This document shows, piece after piece, positions 25,425 through 37,923 of a stretch of 64,000 bases of DNA; within the stretch, counting starts at the first letter, position 1; each line of letters begins with the position of its first letter. Source of the DNA: Pseudomonas sp. LFM046 (GTDB lineage: Bacteria > Pseudomonadota > Gammaproteobacteria > Pseudomonadales > Pseudomonadaceae); contig NZ_JYKO02000001.1 in the NCBI RefSeq assembly GCF_000949385.2, positions 2,008,620 to 2,072,619 on the forward strand. Direction: 5' to 3'. Both the position numbers and the translations under genes were made by a program. The notes beneath the pieces were generated by a model, which had not been told where the DNA came from, did no database searches, and saw nothing but the letters and a program-made list of their open reading frames with translations.

Positions 25425-28055
25425 TCAGGCGAAGCGGGGCAGGGGTGCGAAAAGGGCGTCGATATCCTCTTCCTGCAAACGCCAGTCTTCCTTCTCCCTT
25501 CCGTCCAGAACGCCCTGCGCCAGTGCTGCCTTATGTGCTTGCAGCTGCTGGATCTTCTCTTCCACCGTTCCCCGTGAAATCAACCGGTAGACGAACACCG
25601 GCTTATCCTGGCCGATGCGATAGGCACGGTCGGTAGCCTGGCGCTCAACGGCCGGGTTCCACCAGGGGTCATAGTGGATCACGGTGTCGGCGGCGGTCAG
25701 GTTCAGGCCGGTGCCACCGGCCTTGAGGCTGATGAGGAAGAGCGGCACCTCGCCGGCCTGGAAGCGCTGCACCGGCGTGCGCCGGTCGCGGGTTTCGCCG
25801 GTGATCTGCACGTAGTCAATAGCGCGCTTGCGCAGTTCGTCCTCGATCAGCGCCAGCATGCTGGTGAACTGGGAGAACAGCAGCACTTTGCGGCCTTCAG
25901 CGATCAACTCTTCGAGCATCTCCATCAGGCTGTCCAGCTTGCCGGAGCTGCTGCCGCGCGAGCGCGTGCCGATCTCTTCGATCAGGCGGGTATCGCAGCA
26001 GACCTGGCGCAGCTTCAGCAGCGCTTCGAGGATGACAATCTGGCTGCGGGCCAGGCCCTTGCGGTCGATTTCGTCCCGCACCTTGGTGTCCATGGCCAGG
26101 CGTACCGTCTCATAGAGGTCGCGCTGGCGGTCGCTGAGTTCGACCCATTGGGTGATCTCGCTCTTGGCCGGCAATTCGGTCGCTACCGCCTCCTTGCTGC
26201 GGCGCAGCAGGAAGGGTTTGAGGCGCGCGTTGAGGTGGGCCAGACGGGTGGCGTCGCCGTGTTTCTCGATGGGGTTGCGGTAATTGCGCAGGAAGCTCTG
26301 GCTGTCCCCGAGCCAGCCGGGCATCAGGAAATGGAACAGCGACCAGAGCTCGCCAAGGTGGTTTTCCAGCGGCGTGCCGGTCAGGCAGATCCGCTGCCGC
26401 GACTCCAGCTGGCGAACGGCTTGTGCCGCCTTGCTGGACGGGTTCTTGATGTATTGCGCCTCGTCGAGGATCAGCAGGTGCAGCGGCAGGTCCGCGAAGT
26501 GCTCCAGGTCCCGGGGGAGCAGGGCGTAGGTGGTCAGCAACAGGTCATGCCCGTGCATCTGCTCGAATGCCTTCTTCCGGCCCGGGCCATGCAGCGCAAG
26601 GACGCGGAGATCCGGAGCGAAGCGCGCCGCTTCGTCGAGCCAGTTGGGAATCAGGCTGGTGGGCATTACCACCAGGGCTGGGCGGTCCAGGCGTCCGGCT
26701 TCCTTTTCCAGCAGCAGGTGCGCCAGGGTCTGCAGGGTTTTGCCCAGGCCCATGTCGTCGCCGAGAATGCCGCCGGCGCCTACCTCGCGAAGCGTTTGCA
26801 GCCAGGTCAGGCCTTCCAGCTGGTAATGGCGCAGTTCGGCATTCAGACCCTTTGGCGGGCTGCTGGTGGCCTTGCCTCCCTCGTGCAGCTTGCGCGCCAG
26901 ATCGCGTACGTCATCGCCGCCCTGCCAATGCAGGTCGAGGGCTTCCAGCTGCCGCAGGTGTGCTGCATCGGGGCGGGCCAGGCGCAGTGCGGGCGTCGGG
27001 TCCTGGTCGCGGTGGTACAGGTGACCCAGGGTGGCCAGTACGGGTTTCAGCCGTGAGAAGGGCAGCATCACCTGCAGGGGGCGGCCATCGGTGGCGCGGG
27101 TGGCGTCCAGTTGCAGGCGCAGCTGTTCGTCGTCCTTGCGTCGTTGCAGGTTCTGCGGGTCCAGCAGTTCGGGATTGCGCTGGATCAGGCGCAGGAGCAC
27201 CGGCAGCAGGCTGATGCGGCGGCCTTCGACGACGATGCCCAACTCCAGGTCGAACCACTCGCGGCCAGGCGCTTCGTCCACTTCCGCGTACCAGCCTTCC
27301 ACCTGCGTGAGGTCGAATTGAAAACCGGGGCGAATATCGACCTGCCAGCCCTGTTCCCGAAGGGCCGGCAGTTGTTGCCTCATGAAGTGGAGCCACTGTT
27401 CATCGCTGGACAGTTCGAACATTTCCGCGCTGTTGGCGGGTAGGGCCAGGCTTTGCCGCAGGGCTTCCTTGAAGCCCAGTTGGCGCAGGCTGTCGCGCCA
27501 GGCCTGTTCGGCCTTCGGGTTGCGGGCGATGGAGAGTCGTTCGCCGTTGGTGCGGTGGTGCAGCCGCTCCGGTCTGGCCGGTTTGCCGTGCGTGTGTGCG
27601 CCGCCGTAGTCGAAGACCAGGCCGGCGCGATGCTGCTGGCTGCCCACCATGCGCCCGCTGCGCAGGTCGTACTGGCTCTGGGCGTGGCTGCCAAGGATCA
27701 GGTGCGGCGTTGGCAACAGGTCGTCCACCAGCTTTTCGCTGGGCGGCGGCGGAGGCTGCCAGCCGGAGGCGGGTTGTGCCAGGAGAAGGGCGATGGCCGC
27801 GACGCAGTGCTTGCAGTTGTAACCCACCGGGCAGCTGCAATTGCCCACGACGCCCAGCCCCTGGGGGGCGAGGCGAATGCGCTGGGTGTAGAAGTGGCCC
27901 TCGGAGCCTTCGCAACGGGTCTCGATGGACTTGTCACTCAGGCTGAGCAGGCGGACTCGATCTTCCGTTGCGTACTGGAGACCGCGGGACAGCGCGCCCG
28001 GATCGAAGTCCAGGCGCCAGTCCATTTCTCTCAGTTGGTCGAGCAGGGCACTCAT
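25425..28055 (-). CDS. SWIM zinc finger SNF2-family helicase
   Basis: 876 residues. An N-terminal SWIM zinc finger (CSCPVGYNCKHC, about 72-83) is followed by a long unassigned region. The SNF2 ATPase has Walker A GDDMGLGKT near residue 430 and DEAQ near 530. The second RecA lobe has LISLKAGGTGLNLTAADTVIHYDPWWNP and the motif VI arginines (RQATDRAYRIGQ) near 790-810. SNF2 ATPases translocate on duplex DNA; bacterial RapA uses this to recycle RNA polymerase, but this SWIM-bearing type is distinct and uncharacterised. It starts 6 bp after csiV, itself 34 bp after mfd, so it is the last gene of an mfd operon. Confidence 0.88.
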   Translation of the reverse strand: MSALLDQLREMDWRLDFDPGALSRGLQYATEDRVRLLSLSDKSIETRCEGSEGHFYTQRIRLAPQGLGVVGNCSCPVGYNCKHCVAAIALLLAQPASGWQPPPPPSEKLVDDLLPTPHLILGSHAQSQYDLRSGRMVGSQQHRAGLVFDYGGAHTHGKPARPERLHHRTNGERLSIARNPKAEQAWRDSLRQLGFKEALRQSLALPANSAEMFELSSDEQWLHFMRQQLPALREQGWQVDIRPGFQFDLTQVEGWYAEVDEAPGREWFDLELGIVVEGRRISLLPVLLRLIQRNPELLDPQNLQRRKDDEQLRLQLDATRATDGRPLQVMLPFSRLKPVLATLGHLYHRDQDPTPALRLARPDAAHLRQLEALDLHWQGGDDVRDLARKLHEGGKATSSPPKGLNAELRHYQLEGLTWLQTLREVGAGGILGDDMGLGKTLQTLAHLLLEKEAGRLDRPALVVMPTSLIPNWLDEAARFAPDLRVLALHGPGRKKAFEQMHGHDLLLTTYALLPRDLEHFADLPLHLLILDEAQYIKNPSSKAAQAVRQLESRQRICLTGTPLENHLGELWSLFHFLMPGWLGDSQSFLRNYRNPIEKHGDATRLAHLNARLKPFLLRRSKEAVATELPAKSEITQWVELSDRQRDLYETVRLAMDTKVRDEIDRKGLARSQIVILEALLKLRQVCCDTRLIEEIGTRSRGSSSGKLDSLMEMLEELIAEGRKVLLFSQFTSMLALIEDELRKRAIDYVQITGETRDRRTPVQRFQAGEVPLFLISLKAGGTGLNLTAADTVIHYDPWWNPAVERQATDRAYRIGQDKPVFVYRLISRGTVEEKIQQLQAHKAALAQGVLDGREKEDWRLQEEDIDALFAPLPRFA

Positions 28056-28061
28056 GGCGCC

Positions 28062-28583
28062 TTAGAGCGGGCTGATGCGGATCAGGATGCCGAGGTTGCC
28101 GTGGTCGAGGTAGGTGAGCTCGCCGTTCTTCAGGCGAGTGCCCTGGCGCAGGCGTTCGCTGCTGCTGATCAGGCCGCTGCCGTCGAACTGGTTGATCCAG
28201 AAGTCGGCCTGGGCGTCGACGCTGCGGTCGAGGGTGAGTGCCAGGGTGCCTTCCACCGGATAGTGGCCAAGCTGCTGGTTGCCGGATGTGACCGAGACCT
28301 TGTTCGGGGTAGCGGAGAGGTTCTGGGACCAGGCCTTGTGCAGCAGCACCTCATAGCCGGCGTTGGGGTTGAGTTTGGCCGCTTCGCCATCAAGCGCAGT
28401 GCCACGCTCGCTGCCGGCGATGGACTGGCTGCCCGCAGCCCAGTCGTCCGGGGCCGGCTGGCTGGCCGGGATGGGATCGCCGGACTGGCGGAAGATGATC
28501 ATCTCCACCGAATAGAGGCCGTCGGCGAAGGCTGCCGGGGCCAGCAGGGCGAGCAGCAGGGCGAAGTTACGGATGGCACGCAT
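28062..28583 (-). CDS. csiV: CsiV-family periplasmic protein
   Basis: 173 residues with a signal peptide (IRNFALLLALLAPAAFA). The mature protein has YSVEMIIFRQSG near its start and a beta-rich C-terminal half ending GNLGILIRISPL, matching the CsiV peptidoglycan-binding family. Vibrio CsiV activates the bifunctional transglycosylase/transpeptidase pathway; P. aeruginosa has a shorter-known orthologue by mfd. It lies between mfd (34 bp) and the SNF2 helicase (6 bp). Family assignment is from recalled sequence features. Confidence 0.75.
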   Translation of the reverse strand: MRAIRNFALLLALLAPAAFADGLYSVEMIIFRQSGDPIPASQPAPDDWAAGSQSIAGSERGTALDGEAAKLNPNAGYEVLLHKAWSQNLSATPNKVSVTSGNQQLGHYPVEGTLALTLDRSVDAQADFWINQFDGSGLISSSERLRQGTRLKNGELTYLDHGNLGILIRISPL

Positions 28584-28617
28584 GGGTTGGTCCTTATAGG
28601 GGCAATCATTCCGCAGA

Positions 28618-32058
<3,441 letters not shown>

Positions 32059-32142
32059 GGGCAGTAGGGCTCCGGTCAGAAAAATGATCGGCGGATTGTA
32101 ACTATCCCGACTAGCGGATGTCAGTGTTGAGGCCGCTGCTGA

Positions 32143-32171
32143 TTGCCGGCGCCTGCGCGCGCCGTCATAAT
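32143..32171 (+). promoter_or_regulatory. Sigma70 promoter of gap
   Basis: TTGCCG (32143-32148) and CATAAT (32166-32171) with an exact 17-bp spacer, about 43 bp upstream of the GTG start. Confidence 0.6.
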
Positions 32172-32213
32172 GTAGCCCCTTTTTTCATCCCCTACATGTG
32201 GAAGGTACTGCCC

Positions 32214-33662
32214 GTGACTCAGAAGCCCGACCAGTGTCTCGGTGAATGGATCGATCGTGAAGCCCTCGCGGAAGCCATGATTCCGATGATTGGCCAGCTG
32301 TATCGCAACAACAATGTTGTGACTTCGATCTATGGCCGTGGCCTGATCAACCGCTCCGTGATCGCCATCCTCAAGGCTCACCGTTTTGCTCGTCACCGCC
32401 TGGTAGACGAAGCCGAGCTTTCGGTTCACGAAACCTTCCCGATTCTCAAGGCCATGAGCGAGCTCAAGCTGGGCGCCGCTTCCGTGGACCTGGGCAAGAT
32501 GGTTGCCAAGTTCAAGGCCGAAGGTAACGGCCGCAGCATCGAGCAGTTCACCAAGGACGAACTGGCCGATGTGGTCGGCAAGCAGAACGGCGCTGCCCGC
32601 GAAGGCACCGACGTCGTCCTGTACGGCTTCGGCCGTATCGGCCGCCTGCTGGCCCGCATCCTGATCGAGAAGACCGGTGGCGGCGACGGCCTGCGCCTGC
32701 GCGCCATCGTCGTCCGCAAGGGCGCCGAGAACGACCTGGTCAAGCGCGCCAGCCTGCTGCGTCGTGACTCCGTGCACGGTCCGTTCGATGGCACCATCGT
32801 CATCGACGAGGAAAACAACACCCTGACCGCCAACGGCAACCTGATCCAGGTGATCTACTCCAACGATCCGGCCTCGATCGACTACACCGCCTACGGCATC
32901 AAGAACGCCCTGCTGGTGGACAACACCGGCAAGTGGCGCGACGCCGAAGGCCTGGGCCAGCACCTGAAGTGCCCGGGTATCGATCGCGTGGTCCTGACCG
33001 CTCCTGGCAAGGGTGCCCTGAAGAACATCGTTCACGGCATCAACCACGGCGACATCACCGCCGACGACAAGATCATCTCCGCCGCTTCCTGCACCACCAA
33101 CGCCATCGTGCCGGTGCTGAAGGCAGTCAATGATCAGTTCGGCATCGTCAACGGCCACGTCGAAACCGTTCACTCGTACACCAACGACCAGAACCTGATC
33201 GACAACTTCCACAAGGGCAGCCGTCGCGGCCGCAGCGCTCCGCTGAACATGGTGATCACCGAGACCGGTGCCGCCACCGCAGCCGCCAAGGCCCTGCCGG
33301 TACTGAAGGGCAGGCTGACCGGCAACGCGATCCGTGTTCCGACTCCGAACGTCTCCATGGCGATCCTGAACCTGAACCTGGAAAAGGCCACCTCCCGCGA
33401 CGAGATCAACGAATACCTGCGCCAGGCGGCCATGCATTCGGATCTGCACAAGCAGATCGATTACGTCTCCTCCCAGGAAGTGGTGTCCTCCGACTTCGTC
33501 GGTTCCCGCCACGCCGGTGTGGTTGATGCCGAAGCCACCATCTGCAACGACAACCGCGTTGTTCTGTACGTCTGGTACGACAACGAGTTCGGTTACAGCT
33601 GCCAGGTGGTTCGTGTGATGGAAGAGATGGCTGGTGTAAACCCGCCGGCTTTCCCGCACTAA
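32214..33662 (+). CDS. gap: Glyceraldehyde-3-phosphate dehydrogenase, long form
   Basis: 482 residues, compared with about 335 for ordinary GapA. The first ~135 residues are an extra helical domain with no GAPDH homology that I recognise (GEWIDREALAEAMIPMIGQLYR onward). The NAD-binding fold then starts at VVLYGFGRIGRLLARIL, and the catalytic Cys293 lies in SCTTNAIVPVL. This extended class is common in Pseudomonas and relatives; P. aeruginosa PA3001 is the counterpart. The GTG at 32214 is chosen because GGAAGG lies 9-14 bp upstream and the protein then starts MTQKPDQ. A strong terminator follows. Confidence 0.93.
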   Translation: MTQKPDQCLGEWIDREALAEAMIPMIGQLYRNNNVVTSIYGRGLINRSVIAILKAHRFARHRLVDEAELSVHETFPILKAMSELKLGAASVDLGKMVAKFKAEGNGRSIEQFTKDELADVVGKQNGAAREGTDVVLYGFGRIGRLLARILIEKTGGGDGLRLRAIVVRKGAENDLVKRASLLRRDSVHGPFDGTIVIDEENNTLTANGNLIQVIYSNDPASIDYTAYGIKNALLVDNTGKWRDAEGLGQHLKCPGIDRVVLTAPGKGALKNIVHGINHGDITADDKIISAASCTTNAIVPVLKAVNDQFGIVNGHVETVHSYTNDQNLIDNFHKGSRRGRSAPLNMVITETGAATAAAKALPVLKGRLTGNAIRVPTPNVSMAILNLNLEKATSRDEINEYLRQAAMHSDLHKQIDYVSSQEVVSSDFVGSRHAGVVDAEATICNDNRVVLYVWYDNEFGYSCQVVRVMEEMAGVNPPAFPH

Positions 33663-33675
33663 GTTGGTACCTGTG

Positions 33676-33705
33676 AAAAACGGGAGCTCTCGGGCTCCCG
33701 TTTTT
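33676..33705 (+). terminator. Rho-independent terminator after gap
   Basis: A 12-bp perfect stem AAAAACGGGAGC / GCTCCCGTTTTT with a 6-nt loop and T run. Confidence 0.92.
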
Positions 33706-33728
33706 CATTTTTGCGTCTGTAATCCGAT

Positions 33729-33736
33729 AACAAGAA
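33729..33736 (+). promoter_or_regulatory. Candidate Hfq/Crc CA-motif in the aroP leader
   Basis: AACAAGAA matches AAnAAnAA and lies 20 bp before the aroP start. Amino-acid uptake genes are frequent Crc targets in Pseudomonas. Match seen; regulation inferred. Confidence 0.4.
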
Positions 33737-33755
33737 CTGCTTGGGGACTACCCAG

Positions 33756-35156
33756 ATGGAAGGACATCACCTTCACCAAGGGCCGCTCAAAAGGGGCCTG
33801 AAAAACCGCCACATCCAGCTTATCGCGCTGGGCGGCGCCATCGGTACCGGCCTGTTCCTGGGCTCGGCCGGGGTGCTCAAGTCGGCGGGACCGTCGATGA
33901 TTCTCGGCTACGCCATTGCCGGCTTCTTTGCATTCCTGATCATGCGTCAGCTGGGCGAGATGATCGTCGAAGAACCGGTGGCCGGCTCTTTCAGCCATTT
34001 CGCGCACAAGTACTGGGGTGGCTACGCCGGCTTCCTCTCCGGCTGGAACTACTGGGTGCTCTATGTGCTGGTGGGTATGGCCGAGCTGACGGCGGTGGGC
34101 AAGTACATCCAGTTCTGGTGGCCGGATGTGCCGACCTGGGCCTCGGCAGCGGTCTTCTTCGTGGTGATCAACCTGATCAACCTGGCCAATGTGAAGGCCT
34201 TCGGTGAGGCGGAGTTCTGGTTCGCCCTGATCAAAGTGGTGGCCATCATCGGCATGATCGTCCTCGGCATCTACCTGTTGGTCAGCGGTACCGGCGGTCC
34301 CCAGGCCGCAGTGGACAACCTCTGGAGCCATGGTGGCTTCTTCCCCAACGGGCTCGAAGGCCTGGTGATGGTCCTGGCCATCATCATGTTCTCGTTCGGT
34401 GGTCTGGAGCTGGTGGGCATCACCGCCGCCGAGGCCAGCGAGCCGAAGAAGGTGATCCCCAAGGCCATCAACCAGGTGATCTACCGCATCCTGATCTTCT
34501 ACATCGGCGCCCTCAGTGTGCTGCTGATGCTCTACCCGTGGGACAAGCTGCTGGAGACCCTGAACGCCGCCGGCGATCCCTACAGCGGCAGCCCCTTCGT
34601 GCAGATCTTCTCGCTGATCGGCAGCGACGTGGCCGCACACATTCTGAACTTCGTGGTGCTGACTGCAGCGCTCTCGGTCTACAACAGCGGCGTCTACGCC
34701 AACAGCCGGATGCTCTACGGCCTGGCCGAACAGGGCGATGCGCCCAAGGCGCTGATGAAGGTGGACGATCGCGGCGTGCCGGTGCTGGCTATCGGTCTCT
34801 CGGCCTTGGTCACGTTCCTCTGCGTGGTGGTCAACTATCTGGCGCCGCAGAAGGCGCTTGAGCTGCTGATGGCCCTGGTGGTGGCGGCCCTGGTGATCAA
34901 CTGGGCGATGATCAGCCTGTCCCACCTGAAGTTCCGCAAGAGCATGGACGCCCAGGGTATCCAGCCGTTCTTCAAGGCGCTCTGGTATCCCCTCGGCAAC
35001 TACCTGTGCCTGGCGTTCGTGGCGCTGATTCTCGGTGTCATGCTGATGATTCCGGGCATCAACGTGTCGGTCTACGCGATTCCGTTCTGGCTGGCGCTGA
35101 TTGCCGTCTTCTATTTCCTGCGTAAACGCGGTGTCGGACGGGTGACTGCCCGATAA
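33756..35156 (+). CDS. aroP: Aromatic amino acid permease AroP
   Basis: 466 residues with about 12 transmembrane helices of the APC amino-acid permease superfamily. LKNRHIQLIALGGAIGTGLFLGSA at TM1 and EEPVAGSFSHFAHKYWG are typical of the AroP/PheP/LysP group, and SFGGLELVGITAAEASEPKKVIP is the family's TM6-loop motif. It imports phenylalanine, tyrosine or tryptophan with protons. The ATG at 33756 has GGGGA 9 bp upstream. It is monocistronic between two strong terminators. Substrate assignment is by family and synteny. Confidence 0.88.
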   Translation: MEGHHLHQGPLKRGLKNRHIQLIALGGAIGTGLFLGSAGVLKSAGPSMILGYAIAGFFAFLIMRQLGEMIVEEPVAGSFSHFAHKYWGGYAGFLSGWNYWVLYVLVGMAELTAVGKYIQFWWPDVPTWASAAVFFVVINLINLANVKAFGEAEFWFALIKVVAIIGMIVLGIYLLVSGTGGPQAAVDNLWSHGGFFPNGLEGLVMVLAIIMFSFGGLELVGITAAEASEPKKVIPKAINQVIYRILIFYIGALSVLLMLYPWDKLLETLNAAGDPYSGSPFVQIFSLIGSDVAAHILNFVVLTAALSVYNSGVYANSRMLYGLAEQGDAPKALMKVDDRGVPVLAIGLSALVTFLCVVVNYLAPQKALELLMALVVAALVINWAMISLSHLKFRKSMDAQGIQPFFKALWYPLGNYLCLAFVALILGVMLMIPGINVSVYAIPFWLALIAVFYFLRKRGVGRVTAR

Positions 35157-35167
35157 CCAGCAGCACG

Positions 35168-35196
35168 AAAACGGGAGCCAAGCGCTCCCGTTTTTT
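35168..35196 (+). terminator. Rho-independent terminator after aroP
   Basis: AAAACGGGAGC (35168-35178) and GCTCCCGTTTT (35184-35194) form an 11-bp perfect stem with a 5-nt loop and T6 run. The stem sequence is nearly identical to that after gap. Confidence 0.92.
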
Positions 35197-35243
35197 CAGG
35201 TGGGCCAGCCGGCCCGATCAATTCTGAGGTCTGCGAACGTCCC

Positions 35244-36272
35244 ATGTGTGGTCTGGCCGTGAACGGCGCCTTGCTGGCCAGGTGGCTTGTCCTGGTGCTT
35301 CCGGCGAGCCTGCTGCTGGCCGGTTGTGGCGATCGGCTGGAGCAATTCGGCGGCCCCACCATGGGCAGCCGCTATGAGGTGAAATACGTGCGCAGCGCTA
35401 CGGGCCCCTCGGTTGAGCGGGTGCGCGCCGAAGTGGAGGACATCCTCGCGGAGATCGATCGGCAGATGTCCACCTACCGTGCCGACTCCGATGTGGCGCG
35501 ATTCAACGCTCTCCCGGCCGGCAGTTGCATGGCACTGCCGGCGCCCATGCTGGAGCTGGTGACATTCGCCGGCGAGCTATCCAGGGACAGCGACGGCGCT
35601 TTCGACATGACGGTGGCGCCACTGCTCGATCTCTGGGGGTTCGGTCCGCAGTCTCGTGGGAATCAGGTTCCCAGCGCGGAAGCCATCGCCGCCACAAAGG
35701 CCGAGGTGGGCCACCAGCACCTGCGCATTCGCGGCCAGGAACTGTGCAAGGACGCCGCGGTGCAGTTGGACTTCAACAGCATTGCAGCCGGCTACGCGGT
35801 GGATCGGGTCGTGGCGCGCCTGGGCGAACTGGGCGTGGCAAGCGCGCTGGTGGAGATTACCGGTGAACTCAAGGCCATTGGCCGCAAGCCCGATGGCTCG
35901 CCTTGGCGCGTCGCCATCGAGGCGCCACGGGATGATCGGCAGGTGGCGCAGAAGATCATCCCGTTGGACGGACTGGGTGTCTCCACATCCGGCGACTATC
36001 GCAACTACTTTGAAGAGGGTGGCAAGCGTTACTCCCACACCCTCGATCCGAAGACGGGGGCGCCCATCAGTCACGCGCTGGCGGAGGTCACCGTGGTGGA
36101 CGAATCGGCGCTGCGGGCGGACGGTCTTTCAACGCTGCTGCTGGTGCTGGGGCCGGACAGGGGATTGGCTTACGCGGAAAGTCACGGCCTCTCCGCCTTC
36201 TTCGTGAGCCGTGCGGGAGACGGCTTCGTTACCCGGGAAAGCCGCCGTTTCCGCGAGTTGTTCGAGCGCTGA
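35244..36272 (+). CDS. apbE: ApbE-family FAD:protein FMN transferase lipoprotein
   Basis: 342 residues. A lipoprotein signal peptide ends in LLLAGC with lipidated Cys28. The mature protein has GGPTMGSRYEVKY, DRQMSTYRADSDVARFNA, FDMTVAPLLDLWGFGP, VSTSGDYRNYF, YSHTLDPKTGAPI and ADGLSTLLLVLG, all ApbE landmarks. ApbE attaches FMN covalently to Thr/Ser of NqrB, NqrC, RnfG, RnfD and other proteins in the periplasm. One landmark differs: ITGEL at 205-209 where the family usually has two adjacent glycines (Thr206 here). In P. aeruginosa the homologue follows nqrABCDEF; here aroP precedes it directly and no nqr gene is present, so the target must lie elsewhere (for example Rnf). Confidence 0.9.
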   Translation: MCGLAVNGALLARWLVLVLPASLLLAGCGDRLEQFGGPTMGSRYEVKYVRSATGPSVERVRAEVEDILAEIDRQMSTYRADSDVARFNALPAGSCMALPAPMLELVTFAGELSRDSDGAFDMTVAPLLDLWGFGPQSRGNQVPSAEAIAATKAEVGHQHLRIRGQELCKDAAVQLDFNSIAAGYAVDRVVARLGELGVASALVEITGELKAIGRKPDGSPWRVAIEAPRDDRQVAQKIIPLDGLGVSTSGDYRNYFEEGGKRYSHTLDPKTGAPISHALAEVTVVDESALRADGLSTLLLVLGPDRGLAYAESHGLSAFFVSRAGDGFVTRESRRFRELFER

Positions 36273-36380
36273 AGGTGTCGCCGGCAAGCCCTTGTTCTCA
36301 TTGTTGCCAGCTGGGAAACAGAGCAGGGCTACCATGTAGTGGAATCAACACTCGCCTACGACGCGACCAAGCGCTAATGT

Positions 36381-36510
36381 GCAGCGCCAAGCGGCTTGGC
36401 TAAGCTGCACGCCAGTTCAAGGTCCCGCGCGGGATCGCCGAAACAGGTTCCGAATTCCGCGGTTTCGGTAACCGCGGACCTAGCCGGGGGCGCCAGAAGG
36501 GCGCCCCGGC
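36381..36510. other. Run of four inverted repeats upstream of sthA
   Basis: In order: GCAGC / CCAAG-CGG-CTTGG / GCTGC (36381-36408); palindrome TCCCGCGCGGGA (36423-36434); TCCGCGGTT / AACCGCGGA (36456-36478); and GCCGGGGGCGCC / GGCGCCCCGGC (36483-36510, one bulge). The last hairpin ends 18 bp before the sthA start, so it could affect translation. No T tract follows any of them. The 256-bp gap has no convincing gene; in particular no NqrM-like small cysteine protein is present. Confidence 0.6.
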
Positions 36511-36528
36511 CCGTTATAAGGAGTAAGC

Positions 36529-37923
36529 ATGGCTGTCTACAACTACGACGTAGTGGTGCTGGGTTCCGGCCCGGCGGGTGAAGGTGCGGCGATGAACGCC
36601 GCCAAGGCCGGGCGCAAGGTGGCGGTGGTGGACAACCGTCCTCTGGTCGGCGGCAACTGCACCCACTTGGGCACCATCCCGTCCAAGGCCCTGCGCCACT
36701 CGGTGCGGCAGATCATGCAGTACAACACCAACCCGCTGTTCCGCCAGATCGGCGAGCCGCGCTGGTTCTCTTTCCCCGATGTGCTGAAGAGCGCCGAGCG
36801 GGTGATCTCCAAGCAGGTGGCCTCGCGCACCGGCTTCTACGCACGCAACCGCGTCGATGTGTTCTTCGGCACCGCCAGCTTCCATGACGAGCAGACCGTG
36901 GAAGTGGTCTGCACCAGCGGTGTGGTGGAAAAACTGGTGGCCAAGCAGATCATCGTCGCCACCGGCTCGCGCCCCTATCGCCCGGCTGATGTCGACTTCC
37001 ACCATCCGCGTATCTACGACAGCGACACCATCCTCAGCCTGACCCACACGCCGCGCCGCATCATCATCTACGGAGCCGGCGTCATCGGTTCCGAGTACGC
37101 CTCGATCTTCAGTGGCCTGGGCGTGCTGGTGGACCTGATCGACAACCGCGACCAGTTGCTCAGCTTCCTCGACGACGAAATCTCCGACGCCCTCAGCTAC
37201 CACCTGCGCAACAACAACGTGCTGATCCGCCACAACGAGGAGTACGAGCGCATCGAGGGTCTGGAGAATGGGGTGATCCTGCACCTCAAGTCCGGCAAGA
37301 AGATCAAGGCCGACTGCCTGCTGTGGTGTAACGGCCGTACCGGCAACACCGACAAGCTGGGCCTGGAGAATATCGGCATCACGGTCAACAGCCGTGGCCA
37401 GATCAACGTCGACCAGTACTACCGCACCGAGGTCAGCAACATTTTCGCCGCTGGCGATGTGATCGGCTGGCCGAGTCTGGCCAGTGCGGCTGCTGACCAG
37501 GGCCGCTCCGCCGCTGGCAGCGCAGTGGAGAACGACAGCTGGCGCTTCGTCGATGACGTGCCGACCGGCATCTACACCATTCCGGAGATCAGCTCTATCG
37601 GTAAGACCGAGAAGGAACTGACCCAGGCGAAGATCCCCTACGAGGTGGGCAAGGCCTTCTTCAAGGGCATGGCCCGTGCGCAGATCTCCCACGAGCCGGT
37701 GGGCATGCTGAAAATCCTTTTCCACCGCGAAACCCTGGAAATCCTTGGCGTGCACTGCTTCGGCTACCAGGCCTCGGAAATCGTGCACATCGGCCAGGCG
37801 ATCATGAACCAGAAGGGCGAGGCGAATACCATCAAGTACTTCGTCAACACCACTTTCAACTACCCGACCATGGCGGAAGCCTACCGGGTGGCGGCGTTCG
37901 ACGGCCTCAACCGGCTTTTTTGA
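36529..37923 (+). CDS. sthA: Soluble pyridine nucleotide transhydrogenase SthA
   Basis: 464 residues, a flavoprotein of the disulfide reductase family that moves reducing equivalents between NADPH and NADH in the cytosol. FAD motif [23 protein letters not shown](P) motif [16 protein letters not shown], and the dimerisation domain are intact. At the position of the redox disulfide the sequence is [16 protein letters not shown]: the second cysteine is Thr, which is typical of SthA and rules out lipoamide dehydrogenase. GGAG lies 6 bp upstream of the ATG. It converges with a glycerophosphodiesterase operon. Confidence 0.96.
   Translation: MAVYNYDVVVLGSGPAGEGAAMNAAKAGRKVAVVDNRPLVGGNCTHLGTIPSKALRHSVRQIMQYNTNPLFRQIGEPRWFSFPDVLKSAERVISKQVASRTGFYARNRVDVFFGTASFHDEQTVEVVCTSGVVEKLVAKQIIVATGSRPYRPADVDFHHPRIYDSDTILSLTHTPRRIIIYGAGVIGSEYASIFSGLGVLVDLIDNRDQLLSFLDDEISDALSYHLRNNNVLIRHNEEYERIEGLENGVILHLKSGKKIKADCLLWCNGRTGNTDKLGLENIGITVNSRGQINVDQYYRTEVSNIFAAGDVIGWPSLASAAADQGRSAAGSAVENDSWRFVDDVPTGIYTIPEISSIGKTEKELTQAKIPYEVGKAFFKGMARAQISHEPVGMLKILFHRETLEILGVHCFGYQASEIVHIGQAIMNQKGEANTIKYFVNTTFNYPTMAEAYRVAAFDGLNRLF

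Noticed and set aside
36529-37923. sthA as dihydrolipoamide dehydrogenase
   Set aside because: The second cysteine of the redox pair is Thr and there is no lipoyl-complex context.
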